Assembly: GCF_947503795.1 (NCBI RefSeq)
Contig: NZ_CANNEZ010000001.1
Coordinates: 2,161,001-2,225,000 of the forward strand
From: an uncultured Jannaschia sp.
GTDB taxonomy: Bacteria; Pseudomonadota; Alphaproteobacteria; Rhodobacterales; Rhodobacteraceae
DNA: 64,000 nt
Direction: 5' to 3'
Below the pieces are notes generated by a model. That model did not search any database and was not told the origin of the DNA. It saw nothing but the letters and a program-made list of their open reading frames with translations. The position numbers were made by a program, and so were the translations under genes. Within the stretch, counting starts at the first letter, position 1, and every line of letters starts with the position of its first letter. This document shows, piece after piece, positions 48,119 to 58,629 of this stretch.

Positions 48119-48901
48119 ATGGCACAATTCGACGCCCTGCGGACCGGCACGATTTCCGGCGCACAGGCCGCGGAGATCGATCAGGGCCTCCGCGCCCATA
48201 TGAACAAGGTCTACGGCACGATGTCCGTGGGCATGCTCATCACGTTCGCGGCCGCTTGGGCCATTTCCGGCCTCGCGGTCACGACAGACCCGTCTGCTGC
48301 TGTCGCACAGCTGAACGCCGACACCTACGTGACGCAGCTGGGCTATTCGCTTTACGCGTCGCCGCTCAAGTGGCTGATCATGTTCGCGCCGCTGATCTTC
48401 GTGTTCGGCCTCTCGGCGATGATCAACCGGATGTCGGCTGCCACGGCGCAGGTCGCGTTCTACGGCTTCGCCGCCGTCATGGGCCTGTCGATCAGCTCGA
48501 TCTTCCTCGTGTTCACCGGCACGTCGATCATCAGCACGTTCCTCGTGACGTCGATCGCCTTCGCGGGTCTCAGCCTCTACGGCTACACGACCAAGAAGGA
48601 CCTGTCCGGCATGGGCACGTTCCTCATCATGGGCGTGATCGGCCTGATCGCGGCGATGGTCATCAACATCTTCCTCGCCTCGTCGGCGCTGGCCTTCGCG
48701 ATCTCGGCGATCGGTGTTCTGATCTTCGCGGGTCTGACGGCCTACGACACGCAGTCGATCAAGAACGAGTACATCGCCCATGCCGCGCATGGCGATCAGG
48801 AATGGCTTGGGAAGTCGGCGATCATGGGCGCGCTGCGTCTCTATCTCGACTTCATCAATATGTTCATGTTCCTGCTGCAGTTCCTCGGCAACCGCGAGTG
48901 A
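48119..48901 (+). CDS. Bax inhibitor-1/YccA family protein
   Basis: 260 residues, polytopic with about seven hydrophobic segments. YccA/LFG features: FAVSMGMLITFAAAWAI-type first segment, GMGTFLIMGVIGLIAAMVIN, and a charged C-terminal loop ending in LRLYLDFINMFMFLLQFLGNRE, where the acidic residues form the calcium-leak pH sensor of the family. GGAGGAG lies before the ATG. The gene is monocistronic with a terminator after it. Confidence 0.95.
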   Translation: MAQFDALRTGTISGAQAAEIDQGLRAHMNKVYGTMSVGMLITFAAAWAISGLAVTTDPSAAVAQLNADTYVTQLGYSLYASPLKWLIMFAPLIFVFGLSAMINRMSAATAQVAFYGFAAVMGLSISSIFLVFTGTSIISTFLVTSIAFAGLSLYGYTTKKDLSGMGTFLIMGVIGLIAAMVINIFLASSALAFAISAIGVLIFAGLTAYDTQSIKNEYIAHAAHGDQEWLGKSAIMGALRLYLDFINMFMFLLQFLGNRE

Positions 48902-48921
48902 CCTGTCGCACCTGAACGACG

Positions 48922-48956
48922 AACGGGCCGCCCCATGGGGCGGCCCGTTTTCGTTT
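48922..48956 (+). terminator. Intrinsic terminator (bidirectional-type) after the BI-1 gene
   Basis: A perfect palindromic stem around CCATGG (AACGGGCCGCC / GGCGGCCCGTT) is followed by TTCGTTT. On the minus strand, AAAACGGG at the other side gives a matching A-tract, so it can also serve the convergent esterase gene. Confidence 0.88.
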
Positions 48957-48967
48957 GGGTGGCGCGA

Positions 48968-49561
48968 TCAGAGCGTGGCCAGGATTTCGCGGGCGGCCGC
49001 GATGCCATCGGGCATCGGTTGGTGGCCCGCGCCGGGATGGGTGATCATCCGGGCCTCGGCCCCTTGTCGGGTGAGCACCTCGGCGCTCGCCCTCGCGCGG
49101 ACCAGCGGGATGTGCGGATCGGCCTCGTGGCAGGTCACCAGCCCGCGCAGTCCCGAGAGGTCGGTGTCGTAGTCGAGGGCCTTCTCGCCGAAGCCGTAGA
49201 CCTCGCCCGGCGCATCCGCCGTGCCGACCAGCCCGCCCGAGAGCGCGATCACGGCGCCGAGCCCCGCGCCCTGACGCGCGGCGTATTCCAGCGCGAGGCA
49301 GGCGCCTTGCGAGAACCCGACCACGGCGACCTGCGCGCGCGGCAAATCGAGCGAGGCCACGGCGCGATCGACCGCGCCGAGCCCGTCCGCGAGCGGGCCC
49401 TCCATCTGCGCCATCGGTGCGAGGAAGCTGGTCGGCCACCAGGACTGACCGGGCGCTTCGGGTGCGGCGCGTGCCGCACCGTCTGCGCCGAGCGGGCCGA
49501 CGAGGGACATCATGTCCCGCGCCGACCCGCCCCGCCCGTGGATCAGGACAAGGCCGATCAC
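48968..49561 (-). CDS. Phospholipase/carboxylesterase family alpha/beta hydrolase
   Basis: 197 residues. The nucleophile elbow is GFSQGA (Ser about 91), LVLIHGRGG is the oxyanion-side motif, and the catalytic His lies in MITHPGAGHQ with the Asp in the DPHIPL segment. It is the small esterase type fused in relatives to dienelactone hydrolase clusters. It overlaps the upstream dioxygenase gene by 4 bp, so the two act together, likely in breaking down a ring-fission or hydroxylated product. Confidence 0.88.
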   Translation of the reverse strand: MIGLVLIHGRGGSARDMMSLVGPLGADGAARAAPEAPGQSWWPTSFLAPMAQMEGPLADGLGAVDRAVASLDLPRAQVAVVGFSQGACLALEYAARQGAGLGAVIALSGGLVGTADAPGEVYGFGEKALDYDTDLSGLRGLVTCHEADPHIPLVRARASAEVLTRQGAEARMITHPGAGHQPMPDGIAAAREILATL

Positions 49562-50472
49562 GCCTCGATCCGGGGCAGCGCCGCCTCGATCCGGTCGCGG
49601 ATCGGCTCGTATTTCTCGGGCAGCTTGAGCGCTTCCCCGAGGCGTTCCAGCGGCTCGTCGCGGGTGAAGCCCGGCGGATCGGTCGCGATCTCGAAGAGCA
49701 CGCCGCCCGGCTCACGGAAGTAGATCGCGTTGAAATACTGCCGGTCGATCACGGGCGTGACCTGCATCCCGGCAGCGATCATGCGGTCGCGCCAGTCGAG
49801 CTGATCGGCATCGTCCCTGGCGCGGAACGCGACATGATGGATCGAGCCCGCGCCCTGCTGGCCGCGCGGCGCGCCATCCGCGCGATAGAGGTCCACGACC
49901 GTGCCCCGCGCGTCGCCGGGGGCCTTCAGGCGAAGACGCTCGGTGCCGCCCGCCGTCTCGTGTCCCGCCTCTTCGTAGCCCATGTGATCGACCAGAAGGC
50001 GCTGCGTCGGGCCCAGATCCTCAAGCCAAAGCGTCGTCGAGTGAAAGCCGCCCTCGGCGGGGCCGTGATCGCCCGGCTCGGCCACCAGCTCGACCGACGC
50101 GCCGTCGGGATCGGTGACGGTCGCGACCTGTTGGCGGAAGCGTTCGACCGGGTCGGAGACGGTGCCGCCCTTGGCGCGAACTTCGTCCAGCCAATCCGTG
50201 AAGACGCCATCGCCGACCGAATACCCGTAGGCCGAGGCTATCCCGCTGCCGGGCATGCCGGGGCGGGCGCCGACGAAGGGGAAGAAGGTCAGGATGGTGC
50301 CCGGATCGGCGGTGCGATTGCCGTAATAGAGATGGTAGGTGCCCGGATCGTCGAAATTGACGGTCTTCTTCACGAGCCGCTGGTCCATCAGCTTGGTGAA
50401 GAAATCGACATTGGCCTGCGGCGGGCCGCTGATGGCGGTGACGTGGTGCAGACCGGTGATGTGCTTGGTCAT
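49558..50472 (-). CDS. Ring-cleaving dioxygenase, VOC family
   Basis: 304 residues with two VOC/glyoxalase modules (about residues 1-130 and 145-290). Metal ligands are the His pairs in GLHHVTAISG and SIHHVAFRA and the Glu in FEIATDPPGF. The ATG at 50472 has GGAG upstream. Annotated relatives are hydroquinone or chlorohydroquinone-type dioxygenases; true substrate is unknown. The overlap with the esterase gene suggests one catabolic unit. Confidence 0.9.
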   Translation of the reverse strand: MTKHITGLHHVTAISGPPQANVDFFTKLMDQRLVKKTVNFDDPGTYHLYYGNRTADPGTILTFFPFVGARPGMPGSGIASAYGYSVGDGVFTDWLDEVRAKGGTVSDPVERFRQQVATVTDPDGASVELVAEPGDHGPAEGGFHSTTLWLEDLGPTQRLLVDHMGYEEAGHETAGGTERLRLKAPGDARGTVVDLYRADGAPRGQQGAGSIHHVAFRARDDADQLDWRDRMIAAGMQVTPVIDRQYFNAIYFREPGGVLFEIATDPPGFTRDEPLERLGEALKLPEKYEPIRDRIEAALPRIEA

Positions 50473-50566
50473 GGTATCGCTCCGTTCGTGGCGTTGGACC
50501 AGAGATAGGCGATCCACGCAGGGCGGTAAGGCCGATCCGTGCACAGGAATGGTTCGGACGCGCGGG

Positions 50567-51733
50567 TCAGCGCCGCAGGAGTCGTCCCTCGCCGCTGGCA
50601 CGCGGACGGTGGACATGGGCCGACTGCACGAGCCCGAAGGCCAGAAGCAGCACGATCATGGCCGAGCCGCCATAGCTGACCAGTGGCAGAGGGACACCCA
50701 CGACGGGGGCGAGACCCATGACCATCGACATGTTGACCGCGAAGAACAAAAAGAACGCCACCGCGACCCCGAGCGTGACCAGCGAGGCGAAGCGGTCCTT
50801 GTTGCGCATGGCCGAGCCCACGCAGAACGCGATGATGAGGAGGTAGAGGATCAGGAGCGACATGCCGCCGAGGAAGCCGAACTCCTCGGCCAGCGTAGTG
50901 AAGATGAAGTCGGTGTGCTTCTCGGGCAGGAAGTTCAGCCGCGCCTGCGTGCCCTGCATGAAGCCCTTGCCCGTCCAGCCGCCCGAGCCCAGCGCGATCT
51001 TCGACTGGGTGATGTGATAGCCCGCGCCCAGGGGATCGCTCTCGGGGTCGAGGAAGGTGTCGATGCGGCGATACTGGTAGTCCTGCAGGAGTTGCCACGT
51101 CGTGCCGCGCGATTGCAGCACCGCCGTCACGAGGCCGACGCCGCCGGCGATGACGGTCGCGAAATAGGCCCAGTGGACACCGGCGAGGAACATGACCGCC
51201 CCGCCCCCGGTCAAAAGCAGGATCGACGTCCCGAGATCGGGCTGCTGGATCACGAGGAAGACCGGCAGCAGGATCACCACGATCGGGATCAGCACCCATT
51301 GGGGCCGGCTGACCTTTGAGGCGGGCAGCCAGTCGTAATAGGCGGCCAGCATCATCACCAGCGTGACCTTCATCAGCTCGGAGGGCTGCAGGCGCATGAA
51401 GCCGAGATCGATCCAGCGCTGCGCGCCGCCGCCGGACACACCGATGAACTCGACCGCGAGCAGGAGTGCGATCGTCACCGCGTAGGCCAGCGCCGAGACG
51501 TTGCGCCAGAACCAGATGGGCACCATGGCGACGCCGAACATCACCACCATCCCGAGGACGAAGCGCTGCATCTGCGGCTCGGCCCAGCGCCAGCTTCCGC
51601 CCGCGACCGAGTAGAGGACGAGAAAACCCAGCGCCGAGACCGCCGTGATCAGGATGACCATCGCCCAGTTCAGCGCCAGCACCTTCTGGAAGCCCGACGG
51701 AACGCGGGCGATGTTGTATTCGAGATAGCTCAT
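50567..51733 (-). CDS. rodA: Rod-shape determining glycosyltransferase RodA
   Basis: 388 residues, SEDS family with ten membrane helices. Family motifs FMRLQPSELMKVTLVMMLAAYY, GSGGWTGKGFMQGTQARLNFLPE and MGLAPVVGVPLPLVSYGGSAMI. It polymerises lipid II into glycan strands with PBP2 in the elongasome. It overlaps mrdA by 4 bp at the 3' end of the shape operon. Confidence 0.97.
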   Translation of the reverse strand: MSYLEYNIARVPSGFQKVLALNWAMVILITAVSALGFLVLYSVAGGSWRWAEPQMQRFVLGMVVMFGVAMVPIWFWRNVSALAYAVTIALLLAVEFIGVSGGGAQRWIDLGFMRLQPSELMKVTLVMMLAAYYDWLPASKVSRPQWVLIPIVVILLPVFLVIQQPDLGTSILLLTGGGAVMFLAGVHWAYFATVIAGGVGLVTAVLQSRGTTWQLLQDYQYRRIDTFLDPESDPLGAGYHITQSKIALGSGGWTGKGFMQGTQARLNFLPEKHTDFIFTTLAEEFGFLGGMSLLILYLLIIAFCVGSAMRNKDRFASLVTLGVAVAFFLFFAVNMSMVMGLAPVVGVPLPLVSYGGSAMIVLLLAFGLVQSAHVHRPRASGEGRLLRR

Positions 51734-53670
51734 GCCTCGGAGATGCCGGCGCCGCGGTTAAGGCCCGGATTGACGGGCAGCGACGACAGAAGCTCCTCCA
51801 TCTGGCCGCGCTGGCCGGACGGGTAGGCCTCGAGCGGCGGCATCCCGCCATGAAGCGCGTAGAGCATGATGTCGCGGGCCACCGGGGCCGCCGCCGCGGA
51901 GCCGCCGCCGCCATGCTCGACCACGACCGAGACCGCGTATTTCGGGTCGTCATGGGGCGCGTAGCCGACGAAGAGCGCGTGGTCGCGGCGGTTCCACGGC
52001 AGGTCCTCGTTGCGGAACACGCCGCGCGCCCGTTCGGCGGCGGTGATGTTGCGGACCTGGCTGGTGCCGGTCTTGCCGGACCACTTGATCCCGGCGAGGT
52101 CGAACTTTGAGCGCCCGGCAGTGCCGCCACGGGCGTTTACGACCTCGTACATCGCGGCGCGGACCAGCTCGAGCTGGCTGCGGGGGATGTCGAGCGGCCC
52201 CTTCACGCCGGACGGGCGCGCGATGCCGTCGACGGATCGGACGAGGCGCGGCTCGACCTCGAGGCCGGAGGCAAGGCGCGCGGTCATGACCGCAAGCTGC
52301 ATCGGCGAGGCGAGGACGAAGCCTTGCCCGATGGACGCGTTGAGACTGTCGCCCACGACCCAGGCTTCGCCGCGCCGTTCCGCCTTCCAGTCGCGATCGG
52401 GCACGAGCCCCTCGGAGACGGATGTCATCTCGAGGTCGAAGGCCTTGCCCAGCCCGAGCTTGCGCGCCATGGCGCTGATCCGGTCGATCCCGGCACGCTG
52501 GGCGAGGTCGTAGTAGTAGACGTCGCAGCTCTCGCGCAGCGATTTCGCAAGGTCGACCGCCCCGTGGCCGGCGCGCTTCCAGCAGTGGAAGCGGCGGTTC
52601 GACACCGTCGTGTGGCCGGGGCAGTAGACCGTCTCGCCCGGCGAGATCTCACCCGCCTCGACCGCTGCCAGCAACGTGACCATCTTGAAGGTCGACCCCG
52701 GCGGATAGAGGCCCTGGACGATCTTGTTGTGGAGCGGGCGGTGATCGTTGTCGCGCAAGGAGGCGTAGTCGGGAACGCTGATGCCCGAGACGAAGAGGTT
52801 GGGGTCGTAGCTGGGCGAGGAGACGGCCGCGAGGACGTCGCCGTTGCGCACGTCCATCACGACGGCGCTCGCACTCTCGGTGCCGAGGCGGGCCTGCGTG
52901 AAGTTCTGGAGCCCCGCATCGATGGTCAGCTGGACGTCGGCACCGGACTGCCCTTCGGTCCGTCCCAGCTCGCGCATGATGCGTCCGGCGGCGTTCTGCT
53001 CGACCCGGCGCGACCCGGCGCGGCCGCGCAGCACGCCTTCCAGCCGCTTCTCGGCGCCGATCTTGCCGATCTGGAACTGCGGCGTCTGGAGCAGCGGATC
53101 GGGCGTCTCGGCTTCGGCGATGTCGCGCTCCGAGACGCGGCCGACATAGCCCACGACATGGGCGTAGTCGGCGCCCAGCGGATAGACGCGGCTCAGCCCG
53201 ACCTCGGGCGTGATGCCCGGAAGGGTCGGCACGTTGACCGCGATGGTCGACAGCTCCTCCCATGTCAGGCGGTCGGCCAGCGTGACGGACTGGTGCGGCC
53301 GGCGATCCATCTCGCGGAGCGCGCGTTGCAGCTTTTCCTCGTCGAGGCGGACGAGGCCGCGCAGCGCGGTGATGACCCGGTCGACGTCGTCGGCATCCTC
53401 GCGGATCATCGAGACGCGGTAGATCTGCTCGTTGCCCGCAAGAAGGGTGCCGTTGCGGTCGTGGATCAGGCCGCGCGCGGGCGCGAGCAGCCGAACCTTG
53501 ATCCGGTTCTCCTCGGCCAGAAGCAGGAACTCGTCGGCCTGATCGACCTGCAGATGACGCATCCGCCCCAGCAGAAGCGCACCGAAGCCAAGCTGCGCGC
53601 CGCCCAGCACCAGCGCCCGCCGGGTGATCCGGCGGCTCGACAGGGTGACGTCTTGCGGATTGCGCTTCAT
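51730..53670 (-). CDS. mrdA: Penicillin-binding protein 2 (cell elongation transpeptidase)
   Basis: 646 residues. A TM helix near residues 18-38 anchors the protein; the pedestal and head domains precede the transpeptidase domain. The active-site Ser is S326 in STFKM, the SxN box appears as SCD, and the KTG box is SGKTGTSQ. It crosslinks peptidoglycan during elongation with RodA. It is part of the mreBCD-mrdAB operon, and rodA begins in its last codons. Confidence 0.97.
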   Translation of the reverse strand: MKRNPQDVTLSSRRITRRALVLGGAQLGFGALLLGRMRHLQVDQADEFLLLAEENRIKVRLLAPARGLIHDRNGTLLAGNEQIYRVSMIREDADDVDRVITALRGLVRLDEEKLQRALREMDRRPHQSVTLADRLTWEELSTIAVNVPTLPGITPEVGLSRVYPLGADYAHVVGYVGRVSERDIAEAETPDPLLQTPQFQIGKIGAEKRLEGVLRGRAGSRRVEQNAAGRIMRELGRTEGQSGADVQLTIDAGLQNFTQARLGTESASAVVMDVRNGDVLAAVSSPSYDPNLFVSGISVPDYASLRDNDHRPLHNKIVQGLYPPGSTFKMVTLLAAVEAGEISPGETVYCPGHTTVSNRRFHCWKRAGHGAVDLAKSLRESCDVYYYDLAQRAGIDRISAMARKLGLGKAFDLEMTSVSEGLVPDRDWKAERRGEAWVVGDSLNASIGQGFVLASPMQLAVMTARLASGLEVEPRLVRSVDGIARPSGVKGPLDIPRSQLELVRAAMYEVVNARGGTAGRSKFDLAGIKWSGKTGTSQVRNITAAERARGVFRNEDLPWNRRDHALFVGYAPHDDPKYAVSVVVEHGGGGSAAAAPVARDIMLYALHGGMPPLEAYPSGQRGQMEELLSSLPVNPGLNRGAGISEA

Positions 53671-53682
53671 GCGACAGGTCCT

Positions 53683-54210
53683 TCAGGCGCGGGTGCCGAG
53701 GCTGTCCAGCTCGCCGGGGGCGAGCCGTCTCACCCCGATCAATTGCGAGAATACGGCGACTGGCGGGTAGAACACAATCGTTGCAAGGGCATGCAAGCCC
53801 TGCCCGATCAGCGGCGGCGTCTCGGCGAATAACAGCACAAGCGCAAGGTGGTTGGCGAGAAACGCCGCGAGGATGCAGCTCGCGACCAGCCCCGCCTCGG
53901 ACCAGAACGGCAGCGCCTCTGCGTGATCGACCCGGCGGCGCAGGTATTCCGACAGCAGAAGGACGATCAGCGTCCAGAGCCCGAGCGGCCGCATCAGGAG
54001 CGCGTCGTCGAGCAGGAGAAGCGGCACGATCAGCCAGACAGGCACGTAGTCGGGGCGGCGCAGCACCCAGGCGCAGATCAGGCAGACCGTCAGTTCCGGG
54101 CCGGGCACGCCCCCTTCGCCCGAGCCGAACGGCAAGAGCGCGAAGAACAGGATCACGAAGGCAAGGCCCGCAAAGGTCAGGCGGTAGGCGAGAACGCGGC
54201 GCGCGAACAT
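53683..54210 (-). CDS. mreD: Rod-shape determining protein MreD
   Basis: 175 residues, integral membrane protein with five or six hydrophobic segments. Its start, MFARRVL, lies 1 base after the mreC stop, and it has the low-sequence-conservation membrane layout of MreD. A gap of 12 bp separates it from mrdA. Identity rests on operon position and hydropathy more than motifs. Confidence 0.9.
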   Translation of the reverse strand: MFARRVLAYRLTFAGLAFVILFFALLPFGSGEGGVPGPELTVCLICAWVLRRPDYVPVWLIVPLLLLDDALLMRPLGLWTLIVLLLSEYLRRRVDHAEALPFWSEAGLVASCILAAFLANHLALVLLFAETPPLIGQGLHALATIVFYPPVAVFSQLIGVRRLAPGELDSLGTRA

Positions 54211-54211
54211 C

Positions 54212-55138
54212 TCAGCCGTCGCCCTCAGCGGTCGCATCCGGCGCGGGCTCGGGGCGCACCGGGCCCTGCACGGGCCCCGCGGGCGGCGCGATGAGGTCGC
54301 CGGTGCTTTCGATTTCGCGCGCGGGCCGGGTGCGCAGCACGCGCAGATATTCCAGTCGGTTGGTATCGGCCGAGAGCCGGACGCGCAGGCGGCCATCGGC
54401 GCCCCGCACCACCTGGCCGACGAGGAGATCTGGCGGGAAGACGCCGCCATCGCCCGAGGTCACGATGCGGTCGCCCGCGCGGACGTCTTCGGGGTTCTCG
54501 ACGAAATCGAGCGCCGGGGCGGCGGTCGTGTCGCCCGCGAGGATGGCGCGCTTGCCCGAGGGCTGGATCGTCACCGGGATGCGGCTGTTGCCGTCGGTCA
54601 GCAGGATGACGCGCGCCGTCCGCTCGCCCACGCCCGCGATACGACCGACGAGCCCGAGGCCGTCCATCGCCGCCCAGCCGTCGCGGATGCCGTCGGAGGC
54701 GCCCACGTTCAGGAGAACCGAACGGCGGAAGGGCGATCCGCTATCGGTCAGCACGACGCCGGTCACGAAGGTCAGGTCGGGGCTGAGCTGGACGTTGTTG
54801 AGGTCGAGCAGGCGCGCGTTCTCCTGCTCGAGCTGGATCGCGGCCTCGCGCCAGGCCTTCATCTGCTGAAGCTCGCGGCGCAGCTCCTGGTTCTGGTCGT
54901 AGACGCGGGCGTAGCCCTCGAAATCCTCGATCAGCCGGCCGCCCCACGTGATCGGGACCAGCGCCCATTCGAAGCTCGGGACGACCCGGTCCACCAGCCC
55001 GGCGCGCAGCCGCTCGGCGCGCGGGTTGTCGATCCGCCAGAGCAGCACGAGCGCCACCAGGACGGCACAGAGAATGCCCAGCAGGAGCCGCCGGAGCGGC
55101 CTGCCGTAGACGTCTTCTCCGGGTCGGGTCCGGGACAT
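54212..55138 (-). CDS. mreC: Rod-shape determining protein MreC
   Basis: 308 residues. An N-terminal TM helix (about 18-36), a coiled coil near 75-110 (ARVYDQNQELRRELQQMKAW, QLEQENARLLDLN) and two beta-barrel domains with GLVGRIAGVGERTARVILLTD. It links MreB and the peptidoglycan synthases in the periplasm. It is followed closely by mreD; 16 bp separate it from mreB. Confidence 0.96.
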   Translation of the reverse strand: MSRTRPGEDVYGRPLRRLLLGILCAVLVALVLLWRIDNPRAERLRAGLVDRVVPSFEWALVPITWGGRLIEDFEGYARVYDQNQELRRELQQMKAWREAAIQLEQENARLLDLNNVQLSPDLTFVTGVVLTDSGSPFRRSVLLNVGASDGIRDGWAAMDGLGLVGRIAGVGERTARVILLTDGNSRIPVTIQPSGKRAILAGDTTAAPALDFVENPEDVRAGDRIVTSGDGGVFPPDLLVGQVVRGADGRLRVRLSADTNRLEYLRVLRTRPAREIESTGDLIAPPAGPVQGPVRPEPAPDATAEGDG

Positions 55139-55154
55139 GCGCCCCCCTCGTGGA

Positions 55155-56811
<1,657 letters not shown>

Positions 56812-56842
56812 CCGTCAGGCTCTAAGGGCCGATGCTTAACAT

Positions 56843-56881
56843 GGGGTATAGGGCGCGTGGTCTCCACGCACCCTATACCCC
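56843..56881. repeat. REP-like imperfect palindrome next to the RAYT gene
   Basis: An 18-bp stem (starting GGGGTATAGGG, with one A-C mismatch) encloses a 3-base loop TCT. It lies between the leuA stop (56892) and the RAYT start (56811), so it could be the RAYT substrate, a leuA terminator lacking a T-run, or both. Only one copy is visible in the window. Confidence 0.55.
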
Positions 56882-56891
56882 AATTCGCACC

Positions 56892-58460
56892 TCAACCTGC
56901 GTCCTTGTACGAGATCTCGCGCGTGTCGGTGCCCGCCTTCTCGCGGCGTACCAGCAGACGGTTGAGCGCGTTGACATAGGCGCGGACACTGGAGACGACC
57001 GTATCCGTGTCCGCCGACTGGCCCGAGACGATGCGGCCGTCCTCCTCCATCCGGACGGTCACCGTGGCCTGCGCGTCGGTGCCTTCGGTCACGGCGGATA
57101 CCTGGTAGAGCTGCAGCCGGGCGTTGTGCGGCACCAGCGCCTTGACCGCGTTGAAGGCCGCGTCCACGGGCCCGTCGCCGGTCGCTTTGGAGGATTTCGC
57201 CTCGCCGTCGATGGTCAGCGTCAGCTGCGCCTCCTGCGGGCCTTCGGTGCCGCAGACGACACGCAGCTTCTCGACCCGGATGCGGTCCTCGGCCTGACGC
57301 TCCTCGTCTTGCATCAGCGCGATCAGGTCGTCGTCGTAGATTTCCTTCTTGCGGTCGGCCAGCGCCTTGAACCGCACGAAGACATCGGCCAGCTGGTTGC
57401 CCTCGACGTCGTAGCCCAGCTCGGCCAGCTTGGAGCGCAGCGCCGCGCGACCCGAATGCTTTCCCATCACCAGCGAGGTCTCGGAGAGGCCCACATCCTC
57501 GGGGCGCATGATCTCGAAGGTCTCGGCGTTCTTGAGCATGCCGTCCTGGTGGATGCCGCTCTCGTGGGCGAAGGCGTTCTTGCCGACGATCGCCTTGTTG
57601 AACTGGACCGGGAAGCCCGAGACGCTCGCCACGCGGCGCGAGATGGCCATCAGCTTGGTGGCGTCCACACCGGTCTCGAAGGGCATGATGTCGCCGCGCA
57701 CCCGCAGCGCCATCACGACCTCCTCCAGCGCGGTGTTGCCCGCCCGCTCGCCCAGCCCGTTGATCGTGCATTCGATCTGGCGCGCGCCGCCCTCGACGGC
57801 GGCCAGCGCGTTGGCCGTCGCCATGCCGAGGTCGTTGTGACAATGCGTGGCGAAGACCACCTCCTCGGCGCCCGGCACCTCGGCGATCAGGCGGCGGATC
57901 AACTCGGCGCTCTCGACCGGGGCCGTGTAGCCCACGGTGTCGGGGATGTTGATCGTGGTCGCGCCCGCGCGGATCGCGATCTCGACCGTCCGCGCGAGGT
58001 AGTCCCATTCGGTCCGGGTCGCGTCCATCGGCGACCATTGCACGTTGTCGCAGAGATTGCGGGCGTGAGTGACCGTGTCGTGGATGCGGTCGGCCATCTC
58101 GTCCTGTGTCAGGTTCGGGATGGCGCGGTGCAGCGGCGAGGTGCCGATGAAGGTGTGGATGCGCGGCGACTTCGCGTGGCGCACCGCCTCCCAGCAGCGG
58201 TCGATATCCTTGAAGTTCGCGCGGGCGAGCCCGCAGATCGTGGCCCGGTCGGCGCGGCGCGCGATCTCGGAGACAGCCTCGAAATCGCCGTCGGAGGCGA
58301 TTGGGAAGCCCGCCTCGATGATGTCGACGCCCATCTCGTCGAGCATGGAGGCGATCTCCAGCTTCTCGTCATGGGTCATGGTGGCGCCGGGCGATTGCTC
58401 GCCGTCGCGCAGGGTGGTGTCGAAGATGACGACGCGGTCTTTATCGGTGGGGGAGGTCAT
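56892..58460 (-). CDS. leuA: 2-isopropylmalate synthase
   Basis: 522 residues. A TIM-barrel catalytic domain starts VVIFDTTLRDGEQSPGATM; metal His pair HCHNDLGMATAN; the GxGERAGNTALEEVVM motif; and a C-terminal leucine-binding regulatory domain (LRVVCGTEGPQEAQLTLTIDG). It condenses acetyl-CoA and 2-ketoisovalerate in the first step of leucine synthesis and is feedback-inhibited by Leu. A Leu-rich leader peptide and hairpin upstream suggest transcription attenuation too. Confidence 0.97.
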   Translation of the reverse strand: MTSPTDKDRVVIFDTTLRDGEQSPGATMTHDEKLEIASMLDEMGVDIIEAGFPIASDGDFEAVSEIARRADRATICGLARANFKDIDRCWEAVRHAKSPRIHTFIGTSPLHRAIPNLTQDEMADRIHDTVTHARNLCDNVQWSPMDATRTEWDYLARTVEIAIRAGATTINIPDTVGYTAPVESAELIRRLIAEVPGAEEVVFATHCHNDLGMATANALAAVEGGARQIECTINGLGERAGNTALEEVVMALRVRGDIMPFETGVDATKLMAISRRVASVSGFPVQFNKAIVGKNAFAHESGIHQDGMLKNAETFEIMRPEDVGLSETSLVMGKHSGRAALRSKLAELGYDVEGNQLADVFVRFKALADRKKEIYDDDLIALMQDEERQAEDRIRVEKLRVVCGTEGPQEAQLTLTIDGEAKSSKATGDGPVDAAFNAVKALVPHNARLQLYQVSAVTEGTDAQATVTVRMEEDGRIVSGQSADTDTVVSSVRAYVNALNRLLVRREKAGTDTREISYKDAG

Positions 58461-58493
58461 GGGTCTGTTCCTGTGATCCGGGGTGTCTTCCTT

Positions 58494-58542
58494 CGGCGCT
58501 GCGTCCCTCCCGAGCGGTCGCGCCGGATGGCACGCTCAGGAG
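58494..58542 (-). promoter_or_regulatory. Attenuator-like RNA in the leuA leader
   Basis: In the minus-strand RNA a 10-bp stem (CUCCUGAGCG / CGCUCGGGAG, with one U-G wobble) forms at 58507-58542 over the leader-peptide stop codon. Its 16-base loop contains CGGCGC, which can pair with GCGCCG at 58494-58499, an alternative structure. A ribosome stalled at the leader Leu codons could choose between them. No T-run terminator is evident, so the read-out may be translational or Rho-dependent. Confidence 0.5.
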
Positions 58543-58583
58543 CGGCTAAGAAGGAGGAGGTCCAGGATACGGAACGTCGTCAT
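58536..58583 (-). CDS. leuA leader peptide (15 residues, Leu-rich)
   Basis: Reads MTTFRILDLLLLSRS, with five Leu codons, four of them consecutive (CTC CTC CTT CTT). The stop is inside the first arm of the attenuator-like stem and the leuA start lies 75 bases downstream. A run of the amino acid made by the downstream enzyme is the classic signature of attenuation; leu leaders occur in alphaproteobacteria. No good ribosome site is visible in the bases before the ATG. Confidence 0.75.
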   Translation of the reverse strand: MTTFRILDLLLLSRS

Positions 58584-58629
58584 GGCGCGGAGGGTATGCC
58601 GAGCGGTGCGGGATTGTGAAGCCCCGAAG

